Source: Chromera velia
Taxonomy: Eukaryota > Sar > Chromeraceae
Length of the DNA stretch: 32,933 nt
Assembly: GCA_018398765.1 (NCBI GenBank)
Contig: JAHBMJ010001115.1
Span: 1-32,933 of the forward strand
Direction of reading: 5' to 3'
Made by a program: the position numbers and the translations under genes. Shown here one piece after another: positions 20,805 through 30,628 of this stretch (positions are counted from its first letter, which is position 1; each line of letters begins with the position of its first letter). The notes beneath the pieces were generated by a model. That model was not told where the DNA came from. It did no database searches and saw only the letters and a program-made list of their open reading frames with translations.

Positions 20805-22112
20805 GTGCTCAAAGAAGTTCGAAAGGGGGCGTCCTTCGGGGGCGGCAAAGATGCGAAGATCGTCTTCAAGGATGATGAGGATATGGAGGTAGCAAAGACT
20901 ACCCTCTGTACTCCTATCACTTCCACTGTGACAGTCTCCGTGCAGTCTGGAAAGACCCCGCAACGCATCATCCCTTTGTTCCACCATCCTCTCTGGCTCG
21001 AGGATGATTGCATGGCTCGTGTCGGTTGCACATTCCGACGGTGTTTGCTTGAAGAAGGGGAAAGACGTGGTATGCATCAAGGTCAAGCCGTATCAGATCA
21101 CGCGATGGAGAGTGAAGGCGATTCTGAGGGTGGGGGACGGGAAGACCAAAGCAACTTTCCATGATGGTCTGGGCATCGCCAGTGGACTCCCTGGCGAGCA
21201 GAGGTCCCTTCTCTGTGTGGAGAAAGTTTTCAAGTCCTGTACCGTGCCCTCTCACATCAAGAGCGCGGGTCTGATCGGTAAAACCATGCACCAGGACATG
21301 TTGGGCAGTTCGGTCACGATGGAGGCCTGCCGTCTCCGGCAGCTGCGTGCTGCAGGACTTCCGTGTCCCAAAGTCTACGGTCCCTCTAGTCCCTTCAGTC
21401 TGTGCATGGAATTCCTTGGAGAGGGAGTAGACTCACCATCCCCAAACCTCGCCAGCAACAGTTACTGCCTCTAACACCTCAACGCCTCTGAGAGAGTGTA
21501 GATTGTGGTGCAGCTGCTGTCTGTCTACCGTATGATGTTTGTTCACCCATTCACCCAGCTTGTGCATGGGGACGCGGCCGGGGAGAATTTCATGTACCAC
21601 AAGGACCGGGTGCACGTCATTGACGCAGGCCAAGCCGTTCCCGCAGTGTCAATCTTTGAGGCCGCTCATTTTCAGAGCGACGCGTCCGCGTGCTCTGCAG
21701 CACTGCTTGTGCTGAACGACAATGACAGCCTCCTCTGGAAAGATGCCCTTGCTCTGCAACGCACTTTCTGCTGAAAGAGGCACGTGGCATTGACTTCCCC
21801 TCTGCCTTTCTCCTCTTCCTTGAGGACAGCTGGAAGCTCGCAGAGAAGAGTTGGAGGGGGTGTCTGGAGGAGGAAGACCATCTTGAACAGCTCAGTCTCC
21901 TCTCGGATGCGGGGGCCGAGCTGGGTTCCGCGCCTGCAAACGCTCTGCTGCTCGGCGAGCGTGTTATCTGGGAGTGGCTCTTTGAAAGAGTGAAAAAGCT
22001 TCCAAATGGGGAAGGGCTTCTAAAGGCAGTGGAGATGTCTTGGGAGGAATTTAGGGCTGTGAGCACTGAGAAAGATGCAGAATACATGCATGAGGGAACT
22101 TTTTTTAGCTGA
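20805..22112 (+). pseudogene. Gene C, 3' part: RIO-kinase-like region, disrupted
   Basis: RIO kinases are atypical protein kinases/ATPases, best known from ribosome maturation. Motifs seen here: VCIKVKP with the candidate ATP-binding Lys (near 21075-21095), RLRQLRAAGLPCPKVYG (near 21330-21380), FLGEG...PSP, catalytic LVHGDAAGEN (near 21559-21588; Asp with Asn five residues on), and metal-binding VIDAGQAV (near 21620-21640; RIO pattern D-x-x-Q). The usual S-E of the catalytic loop is A-G. Damage: TAG 20802, TAA 21472 and TAG 21496-21498 in frame, a frame change between about 20932 and 21040, and another between 21726 and 21774. The last open part ends FSMAT-free at TGA 22110-22112 after YMHEGTFFS. 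No intron I could place removes the stops and keeps the frame. Sequencing error or a decayed gene are both possible. Confidence 0.7.
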
Positions 22113-22865
22113 GACGCGCAGTGCAAGTCAGTTGATCTTGATGTTTTGTTTTCTTTCTTTTTGTTTCCTTTGCCCAAAAGAGAAGCTCTTCTGTTTTTCT
22201 TCCCAGATTCGTTCTCAATCCATTGGGATAAGCCGCCCTTATATGGTTGATTGAGTAAAGTGAGAGAGAGAGTCTTGAATTTTACAGTTGTGCATGGAGA
22301 CAGAATATTTGCGACCCTATAATTTAAAGTTGAGAATCAGAAAACAATTAAGTAGACCAGACTGCATGCAGACATACATCCCTTCTCTTCATACAATTCA
22401 TTCGATCGCTGCATGGGCCTCTTTTTCAGTTCCCTCTCGATCTGAGACTTAATTCCTCTTTCCTTTGCCTGTTTGCTGCAGCGTGGTTGGCGGTTAGACA
22501 GCTTGGCCTTCTTCGTCGTCAGGGGGAGGAGGGCAAAGAGGTGCACCATCTGTGCATGGTGCCCGATCTTTCTTCCTTCCTGGTTTTTGATGTGATCTCT
22601 CTCGATCTCTCTGTTCAGCTCTAGAAAGAGGGAGAGCAAGCGGGGGGCGTCAAGGAAAGGGAGGCTGCGGCGTGCAGCACTTCTTTCCCTTACAGTGAAG
22701 AGAGGCAGAGCGAGAATGAGAGAGGGGAGGGAGTGAAGGACAAGATGGTTGTAGCGTGCGCAAAGTGGTGGCGCTGCACTTCTCTTGCAGTGAAGAGAGG
22801 CAGAGCACGGGTCATCGAGAGGAGGGAGTGAAGGAAAGGGTGGTTGCAGCGTGCGCAAAATGCTG
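22113..22865. repeat. Downstream of gene C: purine-rich tandem duplication
   Basis: AT-rich sequence just after the stop may be the 3' untranslated region. At about 22663-22765 and 22766-22862 a ~100-bp unit is repeated (AGTGAAGAGAGGCAGAGC, GGAGGGAGTGAAGGA, GCGTGCGCAAA). No gene was identified. Confidence 0.55.
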
Positions 22866-25800
22866 CTGGCGCCACCGTTCCTCTCGTGGGGAAAGGGGGA
22901 AAGAGGGGAAGGGGATGAGGAACGTGCTTAAAAGTTTGTAATCATGTTCATAGTACTGCATGTCGTCACCAGTCATGCCTTCATGGTCCCACATACGTAA
23001 TCACGTCAACCATGCACCAAACGCATGGGTGGGGTTTGCAATGCACTACCTTCATATGGGCACACTTGTGTATCAGTGCCTCTATGCTGCTTTGCAGGTT
23101 TATTCAATGGACGGGAGGTTTTGTCAGAGTTCTGCACGTCTCCGCACGTGTCTCTCTCTCTCCCTTCATGCGTGCATGAATTTGTGTTCATGTCTATACG
23201 TGCAGAAGCAGAGCCGATATCTTTCAGAGCCTGGCTCTTCTTGGTGGGAAATTGGACTTTCTTTCTTGTGGGTGGTTTCTCTAGTGGGATGTTCGAAGTT
23301 TTAGAGAGGCAGACCGATCAAGGGAACAACATAGAGGCAAAGTGTTCGCGGCGCCTCTTGCGTCCGTCGTGGGCCAAAAAGAAAGGGTGCATTGAGGTTC
23401 CTGAGGGTGATGGGGTCGCTGCTTTGTATGCACATTGCTGAAACATGGAAGAGCTTTAAGATCTGTCTCTCTTTACTTCCATACACTTGCGTTTTGGGGG
23501 GAGATGGAATCTCGGAAGAAGAGAACCATTCCGGCCTCTCAGAGGGCAGTCTTCATGGCTGTCGTTTTGTTGGGGTGTCTCTCTCTCTTCTTGCCCCCCC
23601 TCTTCTTCTTTCTATTTTATGCCTTCTCTTTGTTTCTTTGCATGTCTGAAGAGCGAGCACCCTGGCGAGTCTAGCTTGTGTCTCTTATTACATGCTCTAT
23701 TGTTCTTCTGCCTGACTACACAACTGTGTGTGAAGATTTCGTCCGTCGCTGTGCGTATTTATGATATGAATGTGTGCCTCTATGCTCTCTTCGAGCAAAT
23801 TCATTTGACAACATGGAATGAGCCTGTATCATAGAACTTGAGGGAGGGAGGGAAGAGGGGAGGGAGGGAGTGAGTGAATGAATGAGCAACGTCCGGGTCT
23901 GATATACGGGAGGGGGAAAGGTGTTGGCACAGACCGTCATCTGAAGAGAGAGGGAGGCCCTTCAAAGAGCTTCTCATCAATGCATGGGCATTTTGAACAT
24001 GTGTGCATGAGAGTTGTCGATTTTGTTTTTTTATTTTTCTTCAGATGTACACTTGCTTCCCGGTTTCTGCATGTCTTTCTTCCTTACTCTTTCTTTTCCC
24101 CCTTCTTCCCAATTCCACGCCTTTTCTGTCCCTTCATCTTGGACTGGCGATCCAAGCGATCCTCATGTGCGCCTATCTTACCCAAGTCAGAGGGACGTCG
24201 GACTGAGATGAGCCTGTTGATCTGACTGTCGCTGGATGGGCCTTTCTCTCTTCGTTTGCGTGCATGATAAGCAGAGGACCCCGAAGAGATAAATAAATAT
24301 ACAATAATTCCCTCTGTTTGGCGCTTTGAGGCGTCCTCCTCTACTAAATTTTGACCGATGCGCTTCTCTTCAAATTCACTCCCCTGATTTTTTTTCGTTT
24401 CGTCCTTTCTCACCCCCTTTCTCTCAGTCAGTTCGTCTCTCAGAATTCACTCCCCTGATTTTCTTTCGTTTTGTTCTTTCTCACCCCCTCTCTCAATCAG
24501 TTCGTCTCTCGGCATTCACTCCCAAGCAAGCCGGGGGACATGAGCATTCCTTTGGTGCAGTCGATCCAATGGAAGCAGAGACGGGTGAAAGAAAGTGTAC
24601 AAATTGGTCCAAACAGCAGTTTAGGGCAAAGGGGTGCATCATCTGTGCGTGCATAATGCCCAAACCCTCTTCCGACCCAGCTAGTTTCTTGTGTGATCCC
24701 CTTCTCCACCTGGTATTTCATGTGATCTATCTCTTTCGTGCATGTTCATTGGCATGCGGTTCCTGTGCACATTGCACGTACTTGCGTAAGAATGATCTGG
24801 GACCTGTCTCTGTACCAAGTCTTCCATGTATGGGGAGGGGCCGGGAGGGGGAGCGCGGGAACGAAGCTTTCCTTAAGTCCGGCTGCATGTATGAGAGCAT
24901 CCGTCATGGCTGCATGTGGGCAATGAATTGTCTTGCGGTGGCATTTCTCCTCTTGCCCCGCTTCTTATCACCATCCCTTCCTGGCTTCCGTTCCGTGTCT
25001 GGAGAGCAAGTACACCAGCAGCTCTCGTGTGTCTTGTTGCATGCTCTGCATGTTGTTCGTCTATCCACCCGACTACCTGACTGTGTGTCTCTTTGATCAA
25101 ATTAATTCCGTTGACGACAATGATCCTTCTTGTACGTGAGAGAGAGGGTGAGCGAGGTCGTGAGCAGGTTCTGGGTCTGATCTAGGGTCTATCGCAGGGG
25201 AGTGAGAAGACTGTTGGAGCAGAATGGCATCACAAGACAAAGGAGACATCTAGCTGGAGAAGGCCCTCGAGAGACCAGGTCGTCGATGCATGGGCATTCT
25301 GAACATGTGATGCATGAAAGGTATCGATTTTTGTTTCTTTGTTTTTCTTCAGATATAAACTCACTTCTCGGTTTCTATCCCTCGTCCTCACTCTCTCTTT
25401 CCCCCCCCCCCCCNNNNNNNNNNNNNNNNNNNNCCCCCCCAATTTCCTTATTCCACGCCTTTTCTGTCCCTTCATCCTGGACTGGCGAGCCAAGCGTGCC
25501 TCATGTACGCCTCTCTTGCCCAAGTCAGAGGGACGTCGGACTTTCCTTTCGTAAGATGTGCCTTGACCATCATGCCTTTTGATCTGACTGTCCCCTTTCT
25601 CTCTATCGCTGGATGGGTCTTCCTCTCTCCCTTTGCGTGGCACTGGCACACTGCGTGACGAGCAGAGGATGCAGCAGCTGTCGTGTGTCTCATTGCATGC
25701 ATGCCGAAAGGAGGTGAGAGGCTAGCCTGTTTCATTTCGTGTGAGGTAGTGTGCTGTTTTCTGACTTCATAGACATTCAGAAGAAAGCACGCTAGTCAGA

Positions 25801-26130
25801 GCAGCAGGCAGGAGAGGAAACGAGGCTGCACAAAGCTCTTGCGTGCTTCTCATCTGTCTGCCTGTTGCTTTCCATTTTCTGCAGTTCTCTTCCATGCACT
25901 GTTTTTGTGTGGGGGTGAAGGAAAGAGTTGTTGCCGCTGGCGCTGCCCTTCTGCTCTCAGAATAAAAGGGGAATGGGGAAAAGAGGGGAGAAGTGAGGCA
26001 AGAGTTTTGTAATTCGTTGGTTTCATGCTTTTGTGTGCCGTCAGCAGTCATTCGTTCATAGTCCCACATGCGCAGTCACGTCAGCCATGTACCAAACGCA
26101 TGGGTGGGGTTTGCAAAACACTACCTTCAT
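22830..26130. repeat. Mosaic of duplicated non-coding blocks
   Basis: Block a: 22830-23090 matches 25910-26130 (CACCAAACGCATGGGTGG shape, ACTACCTTCATA). Block b: 23560-24260 matches 24890-25640 (CGCCTTTTCTGTCCCTTCAT, AGTCAGAGGGACGTCGGACT), and a third partial copy lies at 28195-28310. Block c: 22510-22620 matches 24600-24740 (GGGCAAAG...GCATCATCTGTGC). A ~70-bp unit repeats at 24372-24520. A gap of 20 N within poly(C) lies at 25414-25433. A 771-nt open frame at 24326-25096 crosses these repeats and is not accepted as a gene. Confidence 0.65.
23200..23441 (+). CDS. Weak candidate terminal exon with a hydrophobic segment
   Basis: After an acceptor-like GTGCAGAAGCAG, an open frame reads to TGA 23439-23441. 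It encodes RAWLFLVGNWTFFLVGGF, a likely membrane segment, then a charged tail (WAKKKGCIEVPEGDG). No matching upstream exon was found. It sits in the duplicated region, and its counterpart near 26560 does not keep the frame, so it may be chance. Confidence 0.2.
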
Positions 26131-26453
26131 AGCCGCGCCTGCCTGTCAGTGAATGTGCACAGCCTTGCATGTTGACTCGATCAATGGGCAGGAACTTTCG
26201 TTGGAGTCCTGCACTAAGCCTTCTCCGCAGTTCCCCCCTCCCCCCCCCCCGCGCTGCACGCACTCCTGAATTTTTGGCAAAGCCTCTTTGAAAAGTGAAA
26301 TTTGTGGTTTTTAAAGGGGGTTTTAACATGTTTTTAGGGGGGTTTTGGCCCCGCATAACAAGCGTTATTGCCCAGATATGAAATTTTGGCAGCTGATGTC
26401 ATTGACCAAAAAGTGAACCAATGGTTCACGAGTGCGTGCAGCACGCCCCCCCN

Positions 26454-26498
<45 letters not shown>

Positions 26499-26902
26499 TG
26501 TGTCCCTTAATGCACGTGCGTGCGTGCGTGCGAGTGCATGTTTGTGTGTCCGGAATCAGAGCCATCTTCGTGGCGCTCTTCGATCGATCTGTGGGTGAAC
26601 TCTGCATACATGGGTTTGTGTTTTTGAATGTGCTTACCTTTCTCCTTTTTCTTATGCCGGTCGCAAAAAACCGTGACGGGTGGGTACATGCCCTTGGAGA
26701 TAGATCGTCCGTCTGCACAGCTATAGGAGGTTCTTGTTTCGCTCACCTCCTTCTGAGACGGATGCCTCCCGGGGACTTCTATCGCTTCTATGCAGGCGGT
26801 GCTTGCACAGAAAGAAGTCAATCACAGTCAATGAATGCTTCATTTCGTTTGATCATCTGCGCTTCCATGGAATATCATGCCGTTTCTCGGAGCCTCTCGC
26901 TG

Positions 26903-26936
<34 letters not shown>

Positions 26937-28600
26937 CGTCCGAGTTTCGCTCTGTCTACATTCGAGGCCCTTCTCCCCTTGACTAATTTTTACAAAAATG
27001 CTAAGGAGAGAATTCTGAAACGATCTTAGAGGTGCATTTGAAGGAAGAAGCCGGCAATTGCTGAAGAAGGTTCCTGCGCACGAACCGCCAGTCACCCGCC
27101 CAGCCACATCCTCCCTCACTCTCTCTCACTCTCTCTCTCTCAAACACAAATATGGCCACAAAATAACGATAAACTATATCTGGGAGACACACACGTGCAA
27201 GCGCAGTGAAGAAAGGAGTAAGCATGCAAGCTGAATGGCCCATACAGTGCAGTTTAGTCGGTGCGGATGGACTGCCAGAGGACCCCACTTGCACACACCA
27301 TGCTGTAAGGGTCGTTGTATGGAGCCAGAAAGAAACGGTCCGACAAAGAAATTAACGTTTTTAGCTTCGAGGAAGATCGAATGAATTGCATGCGAATGCG
27401 GGGGAGCATACCAAGAACTCAGCTTGTAGTGCAGTCAGCATGCTCATTGATTAGTTTCTGACTTCAGAGTGACGGGGCGTTGGTGAGCAGACCATAGTCC
27501 AACAGTTGGTACACAGATCTAATTGAAGAAGGAGGGTCATGTGGACCAACGCCGTAAACAACGAGAGAGTGTGTGTGTGGGAGAGAGAGCGCGCTAGGTG
27601 AGAGAGAAAGAGGGAAGATGCTAGGGGAGATGCTAGGGGAGATGTCCGTGGCATGCAACGGCCAAGAACCTAAAAGAGAAGAAGTGCAGAAGAAAACGGT
27701 GCCAACAGATATTTGCAGCTTGTGATGCACGCACTGTCTGCAGATTTCGCTTTCGGATTCCTGGTGATTCCTGAAGACCTAGGTGGGGCTGGGGGGGCCC
27801 TCTCTGGCTGCTTGGGTAGCCAGGATTGCTCGCCAGTCATAATTCGCAAGCTTGCATGCAGATCCTTTTTCTCACGTCGATCAATGACAGAAGAAACTGC
27901 AAAGAGAGAAGCTCTTCTCGTTGTTTTGGGGGGAGTTGGACAGAGCTAGAGAATCATATATCGAATATCTGTGGACGAATTTTCTTTCTGGGGGGGTGTT
28001 TCAATGTAGCGGGAGGCACTGAGAGTCTGCCTTGACATGATGACCTTGAGCCTCTTCAATAAGTTCAGACGTCTACGCGTGTTGCCATCTCTATCTAGAT
28101 CTCTATGCGTGGTGTTACGGACGGGCCTCAGAGAGGGGAACGTCCGATATTGAGATTCACTCGTCGGTTTTTTTAATTTCATAATGTGCACCGATATTTA
28201 TTTTTCTGTTTCCCCCCTCTCTCTCTCCTTCCCCCCCATGCTCATCCTTACTCCGCGCCTTCTTTTTCCCTTCATCGTTTCGGACTGGCAATCCAAGCGC
28301 ACTTGATAAGTCTCACCTAGAAGTCTCACAGTCAGAGCATGACGGAGCAAGAGAAGAGTTGAGGAGTTGAGATGGTTGCAGACATGTTTCCTACCCTACC
28401 TATCTGTCTGCCTGTTAAGAAGGGATCCGTGATAAGTAGTTTTTTTTTCCTATTCATCATTGCTTATGGGTAGAAGGGGGGTGAGAGAATGGCTAGGAGA
28501 ATGGATGAGGGCGCGAGTTGAGCAGGGGGAGTGGTCATGCGATTCATGCGATTCTGTGTATCTCTGCGGACTCTAGTACGGACTGTTTTTCTTCTCGTTC
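26131..28600. other. Gene-poor region with CT microsatellites
   Basis: Contains (CT)n at about 26455-26490 and (TC)n at about 26907-26935, poly(C) near 26235, an N at 26453, and the third partial copy of the duplicated block at 28195-28310. A weak exon-like stretch begins at 27719. No supported gene. Confidence 0.45.
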
Positions 28601-29990
28601 AGAGTTCTTCTTCACGAATTAACTGTTTTCAATCAATCAATCAATCAAACCAACGATGTCTATAAAAGTTTATTATGAAAAGAATCTTAAATTTTTTTTC
28701 AAAAAAAATATTGACGCTTTCCCTGCAAATGAAGACCTAGGAATTTAGAAGAATTTAGACAAGAAGTTAGAGGAGTTTATAGCCAGGAATCTAAAAAGAT
28801 CTATAAAGAGTTCTAAATTTCACTTTCGAGGCAAATTTCTTATGAACTGTATGATGACTTAGAATTAATATACATCTATAAGCACCATTAATATCAAGCT
28901 CTAACTCATGCATAATAGTTAATAAGTAATAGACCTCCAATATTTGCCAAATTCTTCTAAATTCTTGTTTTAAAATTCTTGTAAATTCTTGTCTAAATTC
29001 CTGGCTAGATTCCTGCCACTGGGCCGTAAATTCTTTTTTAAACTCTTCTAAATTCTTGTTAAAATTCCTAAGTCCTTGCATGGTTAGGCTCATAAAACGT
29101 TTAGTAAACAACGAGGTCTTTTCATGTATTTGAATTATAGAGAGAGGAGAGTTGATTTACCTTGATTGTTTTTTCAATATAAAGCTAGAAGCATGTAAAA
29201 CTTATACAAATTTTCAACTTTCCTGAACCTAAGTGCCACTTAAAAAAATATAATCAAGATCATCTCTATCTACGGCATCTTTTTTCAAGAGACCGTCCAC
29301 GCCTGCGGCGTAGACGGTCAAGACACCGTCCAGATATGCGGCTTTGGCTTTCAAGACAGTATAAATGATCCGCGCCTGCGGCGCGGACTTTCAAGTTTAT
29401 CTAAAAATGCGGCCTGAACTTTCAGGGGTAGTTAGGTTCAGGGAAGTCAAATTTTCTTTTTTTTTTTTCTGTAGAACTTTAGAGGGTGATTTCTAAGGGG
29501 GTAGAGGGGGGGAGAGGAGGGCGTCCAACCTATTGTATAAGAGATACCCCGCCACTACTGTACGTGACGCCCTGCGAATGCACCTATAGCAATGCACCCA
29601 ACTCCCTAGGCGCTGCACATAGATAAAAAAAAAAAAAAGTTAGGAAGACTTTTTTTTTTTTTGAGTACCTCTAAAAGGGAAGGAATTACTCTCGACTCTG
29701 AAACTTACTTTTCCACCCTTAGTTCCCACACTATCCCACACAAAATGTGAACCTAACTTTTAATCTAAAAAAAAAAAAAAAGAAAAAAAAAAAGTTGAGG
29801 ACGTCTATTTTTTTTTTTAATGTGCGGTGCCTACCCAACTCCTGCATGACTTCTAACTGCAATTTGATAAAACATAATAAAACATACAAATTCACATTTT
29901 TTTTTTTTAATCTAGTTTTTAACGCACTTTGGTTGAAAACATCTGGCGGGAACTGAAATCTTTGCAACAGTTTTTTAAAAGTTTTATTTG
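28600..29990. other. AT-rich island with inverted repeats and GC hairpins
   Basis: Sharply AT-rich against its surroundings. At 28738-28815 and 28935-29060, degenerate GAATTTAGAAG and CTTCTAAATTC units form an imperfect inverted repeat. At 29292-29318 and 29369-29387 two GC-rich hairpins interrupt the AT-rich text. Poly(A)-spacer-poly(T) foldbacks lie at 29625-29662 and 29767-29818. Open frames here (for example 28791-29111, minus) follow the repeats and show no domain. Confidence 0.5.
29292..29387. repeat. Two GC hairpins sharing the core GCCTGCGGC
   Basis: 29292-29318: arms ACCGTC/GACGGT and ACGCC/GGCGT with one mismatch between, loop TGC. 29369-29387: perfect 8-bp arms TCCGCGCC/GGCGCGGA, loop TGC. 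TTCAAG precedes or follows each unit, so they look like members of one small repeat family. Confidence 0.75.
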
Positions 29991-30628
29991 TCTTGTCTCA
30001 AGTCATTTCCAGTCTACTCGGCGGGCGCTCAAGTCCTCTGGAGAAACGGTGCCCGGAAAGCGTGGCTGAGACGCACGGTAGCTGCTAAACCCGTCAGAGC
30101 AGGGATGCTCCTGGTAGACCTGCTTTCGAGCCGCTGCGTTGCGCGCCACCTGCGCGTAAATGGGTCAAATACAGGTGCAGCACAAATGTAATACACGCCA
30201 AAATACGCGGGAGCAAGCGAGCCAGGGCGAGCGAGACAAACAGCGAGAAGCAGAAGAAGCAACAGCGAAAGAAGGGGGGGGGGGCTGGGGAGGAACAAAG
30301 AAACGGGGGAAAGAATGAAAAAGGCAGGCAGCGTAATCCAGCAAGAAAGAATCAAAAGCACGCAAGTACAAGGAAGGGCGGCGAGAAAACACCATTGATT
30401 AGACCGACCTGGAGGCTTCTCGCAATGCGATGCACGAATGGAGGCGCTCCCCTCACTCGGGGTCTGAATGTGCACTCCTCCATCTGCACATGAATGCAGA
30501 CAGCACGGAAAGGATTTGTGCATGTTTATTCCGATTGATGTGTGCATTTCTGCCTTCATGTGATCGTCAGCAGAGCATCAGCGACTTTCCACATTTATTC
30601 AAAGGAGCAAAATGTCTAGATCATCACA
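29991..30628. other. Spacer 3' of gene D
   Basis: GC-rich text near 30010-30190 holds a 67-codon open frame on the plus strand without recognisable domain. The rest is purine-rich, with a G9 run near 30279. No supported gene. A 20-bp unit with CATGGGAAAGCAGAAATCAG is tandemly doubled just inside the gene D terminal exon, near 30655-30698. Confidence 0.4.

Noticed and set aside
21617-22177. Open frame of 186 codons antisense to gene C
   Set aside because: Antisense shadow of the RIO-like coding region, which shows clear family motifs on the plus strand.
24326-25096. Open frame of 256 codons, plus strand
   Set aside because: It spans a 70-bp tandem repeat and duplicated blocks, has no domain or sensible composition, and the duplicate copy does not keep the frame.
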